Shown: one piece after another, positions 16,129 to 24,914 of the stretch | Position numbering within the stretch: position 1 is the first letter of the stretch | How the letters are laid out: the number at the start of each line of letters is the position of its first letter | NCBI RefSeq assembly: GCF_017916455.1 | Contig: NZ_JAFMSY010000004.1 | Span: forward strand, 124,001 to 188,000 | Source: Nocardioides xinjiangensis | Lineage (GTDB): Bacteria > Actinomycetota > Actinomycetes > Propionibacteriales > Nocardioidaceae | Direction of reading: 5' to 3' | Length of the DNA: 64,000 bases | Translations under genes and position numbers: made by a program | The notes under the pieces: generated by a model | Seen by the model: only the letters and a program-made list of their open reading frames with translations | What the model was told of the DNA's origin: nothing | Databases searched by the model: none

Positions 16129-17286
16129 GTGACCGAGCGCCACCAGGCCGCGCCGCCCCAGGCGCAGCACGCCCGCGCCATGACCTACCCGAGCGCCGAG
16201 CTCGAGCGCCGGTTCACCGCGTTCGCCGTCGACCGCCTGCTCACCTGGGGCCTGCTCGCCGCGGTCGGGACCGGCACCGCACTGCTGGTCTCGGAGGACC
16301 TCTGGACCATGGTCGGCGCCGTCGCAGCCACCGCCGTCGTGCTCTGGGTGCTGCTCGCCGTCGTGCTGGGCGTCGCCGGGACCTCCCCGGGCAAGGCGCT
16401 GACCGGTCTCCGCGTGGTGCACCACGCGACCGGCGCCCCGATCGGGGTGGGGCGGGCCCTGGTGCGCTCGCTCGTGCTGGGCATCGCCGGGCCGCCCACT
16501 TTCGGCATCGGCGTGGCCACCCTGGCGTGGACGGCCGTCGCGGACCGCGGCCGGCAGCGCCGCGGCTGGCACGACCACCTGGCCCGGAGCGTCGTGGTCG
16601 ACGTGCGCCCGGTGGCGGAGGTCGCCCACAGCGAGGCCGACGACGGCCCGCGCCAGATCGTGAACCTCACCGCCATGCGGCTGGTCCCGGCGCCGGCCGT
16701 CGACGTCGTCAGGACGCCGGAGCGGTCCGAGCACTCGGTGCGCCGCCAGCCCCTCCCCCCGGAGGTGACCACGCCACCACCGGCCCCCCGCCCCGCGCCG
16801 CCGGCGCCGCAGGCCCCGCCCCGGATCTCCCCGCCAGGCTCGCCACAGGCCCCGCCCCAGCCCCCGCCCCAGCCCCCGCCGCCCCAGGCCCCGTGGTGGG
16901 CGCAGGCAGTCCCGCCGCGACAGGTCCCTCCCGCGACCCCGGCGCCGGCTCCCGCGCGTTGGCGGGTGCGGTTCGACAACGGCGAGAGCTTCGTGGTCGC
17001 GGGCCTCGCGCTCGTCGGCCGCCGCCCGGAGCCGCGACCCGGTGAGCAGGTGGCCCACCTGATCCCGCTCACGTCCGCGGACATGTCGGTCTCGAAGACC
17101 CACGCCCAGTTCGGCCCGGCGCCTGACGGCACGATCGTCGTCGTGGACCGCGGGTCCACGAACGGCACTGTGCTGGTCCGGCAGGGCGTGTCGCGCCAGC
17201 TCGCTCCCGGCAGGCCCGCGGCCCTGGTCGACGGCGACAAGGTCGTCTACGGCGACCGGGAGATGACGATCTCACGCGAGCGGTGA
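16129..17286 (+). CDS. RDD-family membrane protein with C-terminal FHA domain
   Basis: This 385-residue protein fuses an RDD membrane domain (residues 20-165) to an FHA domain (about 275-380). The RDD part has three hydrophobic helices and the motifs FAVDRLL, TSPGKALTGLRVV and RRGWHDHLARSVVVD. A proline-rich linker of some 60 residues connects the two. The FHA core has LVGRRPEP, SVSKTH and STNGTV. The FHA domain would face the cytoplasm, so the protein could tether a phosphorylated complex at the membrane. It ends the phosphatase operon. The GTG start lies 11 bases after the previous stop. Confidence 0.88.
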   Translation: MTERHQAAPPQAQHARAMTYPSAELERRFTAFAVDRLLTWGLLAAVGTGTALLVSEDLWTMVGAVAATAVVLWVLLAVVLGVAGTSPGKALTGLRVVHHATGAPIGVGRALVRSLVLGIAGPPTFGIGVATLAWTAVADRGRQRRGWHDHLARSVVVDVRPVAEVAHSEADDGPRQIVNLTAMRLVPAPAVDVVRTPERSEHSVRRQPLPPEVTTPPPAPRPAPPAPQAPPRISPPGSPQAPPQPPPQPPPPQAPWWAQAVPPRQVPPATPAPAPARWRVRFDNGESFVVAGLALVGRRPEPRPGEQVAHLIPLTSADMSVSKTHAQFGPAPDGTIVVVDRGSTNGTVLVRQGVSRQLAPGRPAALVDGDKVVYGDREMTISRER

Positions 17287-17292
17287 CCGGTT

Positions 17293-17308
17293 CCCCCGGC
17301 TGCGGGGG
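17293..17308. terminator. Small GC hairpin between convergent genes
   Basis: CCCCCG (17293-17298) pairs with CGGGGG (17303-17308) around a GCTG loop, just after the RDD-FHA stop and before the end of the convergent protease gene. It could serve both directions. Confidence 0.45.
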
Positions 17309-17326
17309 TGCTCGGTGGCGCGAGCC

Positions 17327-19438
17327 TCAGCGGGTGAGCGCCACCGGCACCCGGGTGATGCCGCCGCGGGCGCCGAGCCACACCAGCGCGCCGTCGTCGA
17401 GCCGGCCCGGCGTCGCGGGTCCGCTGACGGTGACGGTGAAGTCGGCCGACTCGCCGGGCGCGAGCCGCACGGCGAGCGGCTGGACGCGCACCCGGTGCGA
17501 GGCGAACCCGCGCGCGGTGACCGAGAAGTACTCCGCCCGGTCGCCGATGTTGGTGACCGTGCGGACCGCCGTCGGCTGCCGCGCCGACAGCAGCAGCGAG
17601 CTGGTGTTCAGCTCGGCGAGGGAGTGGTGCCGGAGGGCACGGCGCCAGGCGTGCGGCTCCACGTCGAGGGCGAGGTGGGCGCGCGGCGCGCGACCGGGCA
17701 GCGCTCCGGCACCCTGCTCCAGGGCCGAGGCGTCGGGGATCGGCCGGGCGGCGGTCACCAGGAGCGAGCGGACGACCGCTGCCGACCAGTCGGGGTGCTC
17801 ACCGATCACCAGCGCGGCGAGCCCGCTGGCGTGCGCCGCGGCGGCGGAGCTGCCGCTGAAGACTCCCCAGCTCCGGCCGGTCGACTCGGGCAGGGCGCCG
17901 AGCACGGCGTCGCCGTCGGCCACCGCGTCGGGCTTGAGGGAGGCACCACGCGGGTCCCCGGCCGCGCTCCACGACGCCGTGCGCCGGTTGCCGGGGTCGC
18001 CGGTCGCGCGGGACATGCGCACCACGGCGGCCGGGTGCCGGGCGACCCAGCGGCTCAGGGCGCGGCCGGCGGGCGCCGGCAGGTGCACCGTCGGCACGGC
18101 GTGGAGGTCGGCGGTGACCGCTCCGCGCCGCTGGTTGACCAGAACCATCGCGCGGCCGCCGGCCTGGGCGACGGACTCGGACTTGTCGATGCGGCCGATG
18201 CCGCCGCGTCGGCACACGACGATCCGGCCGGCCACGAGGCGGGAGTCGAGCGCCCCCAGCCGGCAGTGCGCGGCGGCCCTGCGCGACGTCCCGGGAGCGG
18301 CAGCGTCCTGGGCGAGGACGGCACGACCCCTGACGTCGTTCGGCCGGCCGCCTCCGGTCCACGAGCGGCCGTCGGGCAGCGTGACGCGCCCGCGTGCCAT
18401 CCGGCCGACGGCTGAGCCGACGGTCGTGACCCACGGGCCCGCGTGGGCGGCGTACGCCGATGCGCCGGAGTTGCCGGACGCGCCGACCACGACGACGTCG
18501 GCCTCCGCGGCGCCGAGCAGGGCGAGCTGCAGGGTGTCGATGCCCTCGCCGCCGGCCAGCGCGAGGCTCAGCACGTCCACGCCGTCGGCCACCGCCGCGT
18601 CCACGGCCGTGACGACGTCGGCGGTCGAGCAGCCGTCGTCGGCGGGATCCGGGGCTCCCCAGCACGCCTTGTAGGCGGCGACCCGTGCCTGCGGCGCGAC
18701 ACCGCCGAAGCGGCCGGCGTCGCGGTCGTCGACGCGGACGCTGACGCCGGCGTTGCCGGCGGCGACCGAGGCGACCTGGGTGCCGTGGCCCAGCACGTCG
18801 AGGGCCGAGAGCGACTCCGAGGACCGGACCCGGTCGGCGCCGAACCCCTCGACGAACCAGCGGGCACCGACCACCTTGCGGGTGCAGTCGTCGGCCGACC
18901 AGCCCTCGCCCTCCGCGCACGCCCCGAGGAAGTCCTCGGGATCCGCGCCCAGCCCGGGCACGTCGGCGAACGCGGGTGACTCCGGCGCGATGCCGGAGTC
19001 GACGACGCCGACCACCACGCCGGCGCCGCCGCGCAGCCGAGGGCTGGCGGCCGCACCGGTGACGGCGGCTCGCGAGGTTGGACCGGCGAGCGGACGGATG
19101 GTGTCGGCCTCGACCGCGGCGACGCCGGGCTGGTCGTCGAGGGCGGCGAGCTGGCTGTCGCTGAGGCGGACGGCGAATCCGTTGAGGGCGGTCGTCCACC
19201 GGTAGACCGGCTCGTCGGCCCCGACCGCGTCGAGCACCGCCTCCTGCCGGGCGACGACCTGGGTGACGTCGTGACGCCCGGCGGCGGTGCCGCCGCCGGC
19301 CAGGGTGACGAGCGTCAGCTCACCGGGACCCGCCGGGGGAGCGGTGTCGGCGGCCCGCGCGGTGCCGGCGACGGGCAGGGTGAGCGCCAGCCCGAGGAGG
19401 CCGCACCCGAGCACCCGTCCAGTCCTCCGCAGCCGCAC
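17327..19438 (-). CDS. Secreted S8 (subtilisin-like) serine protease
   Basis: This 703-residue subtilase is probably secreted. Residues 1-29 form a Sec signal peptide (RLRR, a hydrophobic core, then GTARAA). An inhibitor I9-like propeptide spans about 40-115. The triad is D147 in GVVDSGI, H218 in LGHGTQ and S531 in FSGSSAAAAH, and the oxyanion Asn lies in GASGNSG. A protease-associated-type insert precedes the serine, and an Fn3-like domain closes the protein. The serine motif is GSSA rather than the usual GTSM, and the proline of MAAPH is replaced by alanine. There is no sortase motif or C-terminal anchor. The GTG start is chosen for its GGAGG and signal peptide. Confidence 0.9.
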   Translation of the reverse strand: MRLRRTGRVLGCGLLGLALTLPVAGTARAADTAPPAGPGELTLVTLAGGGTAAGRHDVTQVVARQEAVLDAVGADEPVYRWTTALNGFAVRLSDSQLAALDDQPGVAAVEADTIRPLAGPTSRAAVTGAAASPRLRGGAGVVVGVVDSGIAPESPAFADVPGLGADPEDFLGACAEGEGWSADDCTRKVVGARWFVEGFGADRVRSSESLSALDVLGHGTQVASVAAGNAGVSVRVDDRDAGRFGGVAPQARVAAYKACWGAPDPADDGCSTADVVTAVDAAVADGVDVLSLALAGGEGIDTLQLALLGAAEADVVVVGASGNSGASAYAAHAGPWVTTVGSAVGRMARGRVTLPDGRSWTGGGRPNDVRGRAVLAQDAAAPGTSRRAAAHCRLGALDSRLVAGRIVVCRRGGIGRIDKSESVAQAGGRAMVLVNQRRGAVTADLHAVPTVHLPAPAGRALSRWVARHPAAVVRMSRATGDPGNRRTASWSAAGDPRGASLKPDAVADGDAVLGALPESTGRSWGVFSGSSAAAAHASGLAALVIGEHPDWSAAVVRSLLVTAARPIPDASALEQGAGALPGRAPRAHLALDVEPHAWRRALRHHSLAELNTSSLLLSARQPTAVRTVTNIGDRAEYFSVTARGFASHRVRVQPLAVRLAPGESADFTVTVSGPATPGRLDDGALVWLGARGGITRVPVALTR

Positions 19439-19563
19439 CGCGACCTCCCGCTCGTCCGTCCATCCCCGCCGGCCCAGTGCCGCGAGGTCCCCGAGCCTCC
19501 CATCGTCCCAGCAGCCACGCCAGCAAATCAAAGAAGCCCTCGTCACCCGGTGGACAGATCTGG

Positions 19564-19594
19564 TTGGTGGGCCGTCGGCACGGCCGCCTATCCT
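19564..19594 (+). promoter_or_regulatory. Candidate promoter of the cold-shock protein gene
   Basis: TTGGTG (19564-19569) and TATCCT (19589-19594) are 19 bp apart, giving a leader of about 50 bases before the GTG start. A structured leader is common for cold-shock genes, but none is obvious here. Confidence 0.4.
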
Positions 19595-19649
19595 GTGCGA
19601 GCCGCGCGGGTCCGCGCGGCGTCGGGTGCAGAGCTGAGTGGGGTGGACC

Positions 19650-20045
19650 GTGCCGACTGGCAAGGTGAAGTGGTTCGACGCGGAGAAGGGCTTCGGCTTC
19701 CTGTCGCAGGACAGTGGCCCCGACGTCTACGTCCACTCCGACGCGCTCCCCGAGGGGACGGCCACCCTGAAGGCCGGCACCAAGGTCGAGTTCGGCATCG
19801 CCCAGGGTCGCCGGGGCGACCAGGCGCTCCAGGTCCGCGTCCTCGACGCGCCCGCCTCGGTCGCGCGCAACCAGCGCAACGCCCAGCGCAAGAAGCCCGA
19901 GGCAATGGTGACCATCGTCGAGGACCTCATCAAGATGCTCGAGGGCGTGGAGGAGACCTACCGCCGCGGCCGGCACCCCGAGCGCGCCGCCGCGCGGGGC
20001 ACGGCGAAGGTGCTGCGTGCCCTCGCCGACGAGCTCGACGCCTGA
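19650..20045 (+). CDS. Cold-shock domain protein with C-terminal extension
   Basis: This 131-residue protein has an N-terminal cold-shock domain (residues 1-65). The RNP motifs are KGFGFLSQD and DVYVHSDAL, which bind single-stranded RNA or DNA. The C-terminal 65 residues are helical and basic (RNQRNAQRKKPEAM, then a helix to the end), as in the CspB-type proteins of mycobacteria. It acts as an RNA chaperone in the cytoplasm. The GTG at 19650 is supported by the canonical TGKVKWFD start. The gene converges on an MFS transporter gene. Confidence 0.92.
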   Translation: MPTGKVKWFDAEKGFGFLSQDSGPDVYVHSDALPEGTATLKAGTKVEFGIAQGRRGDQALQVRVLDAPASVARNQRNAQRKKPEAMVTIVEDLIKMLEGVEETYRRGRHPERAAARGTAKVLRALADELDA

Positions 20046-20060
20046 CCGAGGCGTCAGGCG
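20037..20060. terminator. Compact convergent-gene hairpin
   Basis: CGCCTGA (20039-20045) pairs with TCAGGCG (20054-20060). An alternative pairing is GACGCCT (20037-20043) with AGGCGTC (20049-20055). The structure includes the stop codon of the cold-shock gene and may end transcripts from both sides. Confidence 0.4.
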
Positions 20061-20064
20061 GGCC

Positions 20065-21516
20065 TCAGGCAGCCGGCACGGCCCGGCGTGGGCGGCTGAG
20101 CAGGACGAAGGTCGCCCAGGCGCCCAGCACGCCGGCGGCGATGCCGATGCCGAGCTGCGGCATGAGCGGCATCGCGATGCCCACGAATCCGCCGATGACC
20201 CACGCGAGCTGCAGCGTGGTGTCGGAGCGGGCGAAGGCGCTGGCCTGGATGCGGCTGGGAATGTCGCGCTGGATGGTGGAGTCGAGCGACAGCTTGGCCA
20301 GTGCCTGCGCGAGCCCGGCCGTGAGGCCGAGCAGGATCAGGGGGACGAGACCGTAGAACAGCGCGGCCACGGTCGCGACCGCCACGTCGGCCAGCAGCGC
20401 GAGCACGACGGTGACCGCGGGGTTCAGCCTGCGCAGCAGTGACCCGATGGTGATGCCCAGGGTGTTGCCGAGGCCCGCCGCACCGATGACGAGGCCGAGC
20501 AGGACCTCGGGGCGCCAGTCGCCGATCGGGTTCTCGCGCAGGAGGAACGCCATGAACATGGTGAGGAAGCCCGACAGCCACCGCGGTCCGCAGTTGGCCC
20601 GCAGCGCGAACGCCACCGCTCCGGGGATCCGCGTCCTCGGGCGGCGGCTCGTGCGGGCCTCGTCGCTCGGACCGGTGAGCACCATCTCGCCCTCGCCCTG
20701 GCTCGCGTCGACCTTGTCGGGCAGCCGGATCGCCCAGATCGTGGCGAGCACGAAGACGAGGAACCCGTAGCGCAGGGACCACTCCGGACCGAACGTCGAG
20801 GCGAGCACCGCCAGCGGCGCCGAGACCCCGGCGCCCACCACGCCGGCGAGCGAGACCCGGGCGTTGGCCTTCACCAGCGTGAGGTCGGGCGGCAGCAGCC
20901 GGGGCACGGCGGCGGCGCGGGTCACCCCGTAGGCCTTGGACGCCACCAGGCAGCCGAGCGCGGCCGGGAACAGCCACCCCGACTCGGTGACGACGGCGGT
21001 CGCGAGCACCCAGCACAGGAAGCACCGGATCGCCATGGTGGCACCGACGGCCCAGCGGCGGCCGTGGCTGAAGCGGTCGAGGAACGGTCCGATCAAGGGC
21101 GCCACGATCGCGAACGGCAGCATCGTCAGGCCGAGGAACAGCGCGACCTGCCCGCGCGCCTCCCCGGTCGGCACCTGGAAGAACAGCGTGCCGGCGAGCG
21201 AGATCGCCACGGCGGCGTCGCCGGCGGCGTTGAAGGCGTGGAGCTCGATCAGGCGCGACAGCCCCGAGTCGCCGGCGCCCTCGGCCCGGGCGGCCCGCCG
21301 CGCCTGCGTGACCGCGAAGTGCCCGGCGGTCCCGGCCCCGCGACCCGCGACGCGAGCCCCCCGGCCGGCGGCCCGGGCCCCGCGCGCGACGCCGGTCAGC
21401 GACCGGCGTACGGCCCCCGGGCGCGGCGGGGCAGCGGGCTCCTCGCGGCGCTCCCGGGGCGGCTCCGACTGCTGGCCCGGGGGCGGGTCGGTGCGCTCGG
21501 AGGTCACGGGCACCAT
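20065..21516 (-). CDS. MFS-family transporter
   Basis: This protein of about 483 residues has some twelve hydrophobic helices of the major facilitator type. They are preceded by a charged, Ala/Arg/Gly-rich cytoplasmic N-terminal segment of about 85 residues. The A-motif region is diverged (LIGPFLDRFSHGRRW). It resembles the mycobacterial Rv0876c-type transporter, whose gene, as I recall, also lies beside a DUF3027 gene. The substrate is unknown. The start is uncertain. ATG at 21516 is used here, with GTGs at 21513 and 21507 equally possible, because no good ribosome site is visible. Confidence 0.82.
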   Translation of the reverse strand: MVPVTSERTDPPPGQQSEPPRERREEPAAPPRPGAVRRSLTGVARGARAAGRGARVAGRGAGTAGHFAVTQARRAARAEGAGDSGLSRLIELHAFNAAGDAAVAISLAGTLFFQVPTGEARGQVALFLGLTMLPFAIVAPLIGPFLDRFSHGRRWAVGATMAIRCFLCWVLATAVVTESGWLFPAALGCLVASKAYGVTRAAAVPRLLPPDLTLVKANARVSLAGVVGAGVSAPLAVLASTFGPEWSLRYGFLVFVLATIWAIRLPDKVDASQGEGEMVLTGPSDEARTSRRPRTRIPGAVAFALRANCGPRWLSGFLTMFMAFLLRENPIGDWRPEVLLGLVIGAAGLGNTLGITIGSLLRRLNPAVTVVLALLADVAVATVAALFYGLVPLILLGLTAGLAQALAKLSLDSTIQRDIPSRIQASAFARSDTTLQLAWVIGGFVGIAMPLMPQLGIGIAAGVLGAWATFVLLSRPRRAVPAA

Positions 21517-21604
21517 CTTGGCGCACGCCGCCGACGCGCAGGTCGCGGTCCGCTCACGCGTCCCCGACGGGACAGGACCGCCAGGCGTTTGCGATGATGC
21601 ACGG

Positions 21605-22399
21605 GTGATCGCTCTCCCCACCCGCGCCGGCAGGCCGGACCCGGCCCTCGCCAAGGCCGTGGACCTGGCACGCGAGGTCGTCCTCGAGGTCGCCGACCCC
21701 TCCGAGGTGGGCGACCACCTCGGCGCGCGGGCCGAGGGGGAGCGCGTCGTCACCCACCACTTCGCGTGCACCGCCGCGGGCTACCCGGGCTGGTACTGGT
21801 CGGTCACGCTCACGCGGGCCAAGCGTGCCAAGGACGCCACGGTCAACGAGGTCGTGCTGCTGCCCGGCGACGAGGCGATCGTGGCGCCCGCCTGGGTGCC
21901 CTACAAGGAGCGGCTCCAGCCGGGCGACCTCTCGCCCGGCGACCTGCTGCCCGTGGAGGACGAGGACGTCCGCCTGGTGCCGACCTACCTCGTCGGCGAC
22001 GACCCGCTCGACACGCCGCTCGACGGTGACGCCCGGGCGCAGGTCCGCCGGGTGGCCGAGGACCTCGGTCTCGGCCGGGTGCGGACGCTGAGCCGCGAGG
22101 GGCTCGACATGGCGGCGGAGCGGTGGCACGACGGCCCGGGCGGGCCGGAGGCGCCGCTGGCGAAGAGCGCCCCGGAGAGCTGCTGGTCGTGCGGGTTCCT
22201 GGTGCGGCTCAACGGGTCGCTGGCCGACCGGTTCGGCGTGTGCGCCAACGGCAACGCCAACGACGACGGCCGGGTCGTCACCTTCGACCACGGCTGCGGC
22301 GCGCACTCCGAGGTCAAGCTCGCCCGCAAGCAGCAGCCCGTGCCGCTGCCCGACCACGTCCACGACACGATGACCGAGGACGACCTCGAGCCGCTCTGA
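21605..22399 (+). CDS. DUF3027 family protein
   Basis: This 264-residue protein belongs to an actinobacteria-specific family of unknown function. It is soluble, has the conserved YPGWYWSVTL and WVPYKERLQPGDL segments, and carries a CWSCGF Cys-x-x-Cys pair with a later FGVCANGN and DHGCGAHSE, so a zinc site is likely. The GTG at 21605 is preceded by GATGAT at a leaderless-type spacing. Its stop abuts the stop of the convergent methyltransferase (TGATCA at the junction). The neighbouring MFS, DUF2530 and MarR genes match the conserved actinobacterial order. Confidence 0.85.
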   Translation: MIALPTRAGRPDPALAKAVDLAREVVLEVADPSEVGDHLGARAEGERVVTHHFACTAAGYPGWYWSVTLTRAKRAKDATVNEVVLLPGDEAIVAPAWVPYKERLQPGDLSPGDLLPVEDEDVRLVPTYLVGDDPLDTPLDGDARAQVRRVAEDLGLGRVRTLSREGLDMAAERWHDGPGGPEAPLAKSAPESCWSCGFLVRLNGSLADRFGVCANGNANDDGRVVTFDHGCGAHSEVKLARKQQPVPLPDHVHDTMTEDDLEPL

Positions 22400-23008
22400 T
22401 CAGTCGCGCCGTGCTCGCTCGAGCACCCAGACGGCGTACGCCTCGTCGGGCTCGTGCAGCTCGTAGCTGCCGAAGCGGTGCACGACCCGCAGACCCGCCG
22501 AGGTCGCGTTCTGGACGAACTCCTCGGCGGGGTAGGTGCGGCTGCCGGACATGACGGCCGTGAGGTGGAAGCCGACGAGCACCCGGCCGGACGGCGCGAG
22601 GAGCTCGCGCACGCGTCCGAGGACCTGCCGCTCCGTGCCCTCGCCGAGGTAGATCATCACGTTGCCCACCAGCACCACGAGGTCGAACGCGCCGACCTCG
22701 TGCGGGTCGAGCGCGAGGGCCTCGTGGGGGAGGACCTCGAGGTCGGGGTAGGTCGCCCGGGATTGCTCGCGGAGAGCGGCGTCCGGCTCGGTCGCGACCA
22801 CGTCGTGCCCCCGGGCCTGCAGCGCCGCCGCGACGCGCCCCATGCCCGAGCCGACGTCGAGGACGCGGGCACCGCGGGGGACGAGCGCGTCGGCGAGCCG
22901 GGCCTCGCCGTCGACGTCGACGCCGCGGGCCACGACGTCGGCGAAGTGCCGGCCATAGCCGCGGTTGTCCTCGCCGGCCAGCTCCCAGCGGGTGGGCGGC
23001 AGGGTCAC
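22400..23008 (-). CDS. Class I SAM-dependent methyltransferase
   Basis: This 202-residue protein has a Rossmann-type methyltransferase fold. Motif I is VLDVGSGMGRVAAAL, motif II ends in ATEPD, and motif IV reads FDLVVLVGNVMIYL. It transfers a methyl group from S-adenosylmethionine to an unidentified acceptor. The GTG start overlaps the DUF2530 stop (GTGA), so it is the second gene of a two-gene operon. The sequence gives no hint of the substrate. Confidence 0.85.
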   Translation of the reverse strand: MTLPPTRWELAGEDNRGYGRHFADVVARGVDVDGEARLADALVPRGARVLDVGSGMGRVAAALQARGHDVVATEPDAALREQSRATYPDLEVLPHEALALDPHEVGAFDLVVLVGNVMIYLGEGTERQVLGRVRELLAPSGRVLVGFHLTAVMSGSRTYPAEEFVQNATSAGLRVVHRFGSYELHEPDEAYAVWVLERARRD

Positions 23009-23292
23009 CGCGACGCCTGCTGGGCGGCCCGCTCCTTGCGCCGCCTGCGGCAGTACTCCAGGCCGCACAGCCCGAGCCCGAAGCCGGCCAGGCAGGTCCA
23101 CAGCCACCACGTGCGGCCGCTCTCCTCGAGCGCGCCCCAGAAGGGCAGCAGTGCCAGGAAGCCCAGCAGCCACAGCGCCGTGCCGACCTCGACCGTCCGC
23201 ACGCCGTCGACGTCGAGCGGGGCGACCGGCGCGACGATGTAGGTGCGGCGGCCGATCTCATGCTGCGTCGGCTGCTCGTCACCCAGGTCCAC
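23005..23292 (-). CDS. DUF2530 family two-helix membrane protein
   Basis: This 95-residue membrane protein has two hydrophobic helices (TALWLLGFLALLPFWG and WWLWTCLAGFGLGLCGLEY) and a basic C terminus. The conserved PLDVDGVRTVEVGTALW segment identifies DUF2530, a family confined to actinobacteria and without known function. The GTG start follows a TAGCGT -10 box by six bases, so the transcript is probably leaderless. The downstream methyltransferase is translationally coupled. Confidence 0.85.
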   Translation of the reverse strand: MDLGDEQPTQHEIGRRTYIVAPVAPLDVDGVRTVEVGTALWLLGFLALLPFWGALEESGRTWWLWTCLAGFGLGLCGLEYCRRRRKERAAQQASR

Positions 23293-23298
23293 GCCGTC

Positions 23299-23304
23299 AC
23301 GCTA
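23299..23304 (-). promoter_or_regulatory. -10 box of a leaderless promoter for DUF2530-methyltransferase
   Basis: The minus strand reads TAGCGT, six bases, then GTG, with no Shine-Dalgarno sequence. Confidence 0.5.
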
Positions 23305-23361
23305 CACGCGGGCATGGGCACGAAACACGCGCGTAGCACGCTTCTGCCACACTGCCGTTCC

Positions 23362-24840
23362 GTGACCGACCAGACGCAGACCGCAGCGCAGCCGCCCAAG
23401 GCCACCGGCCTCGACGGGTTCTTCCGGATCAGCGAGCGAGGCTCGAGCGTCGGCCGCGAGGTCCGCGGCGGCGTCGTGACCTTCCTGACGATGGCCTACA
23501 TCGTCGTCCTCAACCCGCTGATCCTTGGGTTCGTGCCCGACTCGACCGGCGCCTACCTCGGCGGTGGGTCCGGCGACGGCTCCAACCTGCCGGTCATCGC
23601 GGCCGGCACCGCGCTGGTGGCGGGAGTGCTGACGATCCTCATGGGGGCCGTGGCCAACTTCCCGCTGGCGCTCGCCACCGGACTCGGCCTCAACGCGTTC
23701 GTCGCCAACGCCGTCGCGACCCGCTCCACGTGGGAGGACGCGATGGGCCTCGTGGTGCTCGAGGGCCTGATCATCCTGGTGCTGGTCCTCACCGGCTTCC
23801 GCCGGGCCGTCTTCCACGCGGTGCCGCAGCAGCTCAAGGTCGCCATCTCGGTGGGGATCGGCCTGTTCATCGCCCTCATCGGCTTCGTCGACGCGGGCTT
23901 CGTCACCCGCATCCCCGACGCCGCCCTCACGACGGTCCCGGTCCAGCTCGGCAGCGGCGGGACGCTCACCGGGTGGCCCGTGCTGGTCTTCGCGATCGGC
24001 GTGGTGCTCGTCGTCGCGCTGTGGGTACGCCGCGTGCGGGGGGCGATCCTGATCTCGATCGTCGCCACCGCCGTGCTGGCGTTCGTCCTGCAGGCGGCCC
24101 TCGACCTCGGCTCCGTCGCCGAGGAGGGACCGGGCAACTGGTCGTTGAACGTGCCGGAGCTGAACGGCGTCGTCGACGTGCCCGACTTCGGCACCCTCGG
24201 TGAGTTCTCGCTCTTCGGCGCCTTCTCGTCCGTCGGCCTGCTCGCCGCGCTGCTGCTCGCCTTCACGCTGCTGCTGGCCGACTTCTTCGACACCATGGGC
24301 ACGATGACCGCGATCGGCGCGGAGGCCGGCCTCAACGACGACGAGGGCGTTCCGCCGAACTCGCAGCGCATCCTGGTGGTGGACTCGGTCGCCGCCCTCG
24401 CCGGCGGCGCCGCCGGCGTCTCCTCCAACACCTCCTACATCGAGTCGGCGTCGGGGGTGGGCGAGGGCGCCCGGACCGGCCTGGCGTCGGTCGTGACGGG
24501 ACTGCTGTTCCTGCTGAGCACGTTCTTCGCCCCGATCGTGCAGGCCATCCCGTCCGAGGCCGCGGTCCCCGCCCTCGTCCTGGTCGGCTTCCTGATGATG
24601 CAGCAGGTGCGAGGCATCGACTGGGACGACCTCGAGATCGCCATTCCGGCCTTCCTCACCATCGTCCTCATGCCGTTCACCTACTCCATCAGCGTCGGCA
24701 TCGGCGCGGGCTTCCTCGCCTACGTGCTGATCAAGGTGGTGCTCGGCAAGGCCCGCGCCGTGCACCCGCTGATGTGGATCGTCGCCGCGCTGTTCGTCGT
24801 CTACTTCGCGATCGACCCGCTCACCTCCTGGCTCATCTGA
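23362..24840 (+). CDS. NCS2/AzgA-type purine permease
   Basis: This 492-residue permease of the nucleobase-cation symporter 2 family probably imports guanine, hypoxanthine or adenine with protons. AzgA-type marks are visible: GGVVTFLTMAYIVVLNP near the N terminus, ALATGLGLNAF, DFFDTMGT, and SSNTSYIESASGVGEGART near residue 355. About 12-14 membrane helices are expected. The GTG start is chosen because the conserved region begins 20 residues later. It diverges from the DUF2530 operon. No purine-responsive riboswitch is visible in the 70-base gap. Confidence 0.9.
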   Translation: MTDQTQTAAQPPKATGLDGFFRISERGSSVGREVRGGVVTFLTMAYIVVLNPLILGFVPDSTGAYLGGGSGDGSNLPVIAAGTALVAGVLTILMGAVANFPLALATGLGLNAFVANAVATRSTWEDAMGLVVLEGLIILVLVLTGFRRAVFHAVPQQLKVAISVGIGLFIALIGFVDAGFVTRIPDAALTTVPVQLGSGGTLTGWPVLVFAIGVVLVVALWVRRVRGAILISIVATAVLAFVLQAALDLGSVAEEGPGNWSLNVPELNGVVDVPDFGTLGEFSLFGAFSSVGLLAALLLAFTLLLADFFDTMGTMTAIGAEAGLNDDEGVPPNSQRILVVDSVAALAGGAAGVSSNTSYIESASGVGEGARTGLASVVTGLLFLLSTFFAPIVQAIPSEAAVPALVLVGFLMMQQVRGIDWDDLEIAIPAFLTIVLMPFTYSISVGIGAGFLAYVLIKVVLGKARAVHPLMWIVAALFVVYFAIDPLTSWLI

Positions 24841-24850
24841 CGAGGGCGGC

Positions 24851-24879
24851 CCCGGGGGCGGCGGTCGTCCGCCGCCGGG
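24851..24879 (+). terminator. Hairpin terminator after the purine permease
   Basis: CGGCGG (24859-24864) pairs with CCGCCG (24869-24874) around a TCGT loop. Five further pairs follow across a three-base bulge (24851-24855 with 24875-24879). It is followed by an A/T-rich stretch that holds the MarR promoter. Confidence 0.55.
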
Positions 24880-24883
24880 AATA

Positions 24884-24911
24884 GTTAGCACAGGTAATGA
24901 GTTATGCTAAC
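24884..24911. promoter_or_regulatory. MarR autoregulatory operator overlapping a leaderless promoter
   Basis: GTTAGCA (24884-24890) and TGCTAAC (24905-24911) form a perfect 7-bp inverted repeat, and GTTATGCTAAC (24901-24911) is a smaller palindrome within it. The -10 box TATGCT (24903-24908) lies inside the right half, six bases before the ATG. A bound MarR dimer would block polymerase. The A/T-rich composition stands out against the GC-rich surroundings. Confidence 0.7.
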
Positions 24912-24914
24912 GAC

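Noticed and set aside
14269..17103. Minus-strand frame that would extend the helicase-associated protein by nearly 1000 residues
   Set aside because: It runs antisense through the phosphatase and FHA genes. The true start is the ATG at 14199 with a -10 box before it.
23293..23361. Purine riboswitch upstream of the permease
   Set aside because: The gap is only about 70 bases and lacks the conserved purine aptamer loops.
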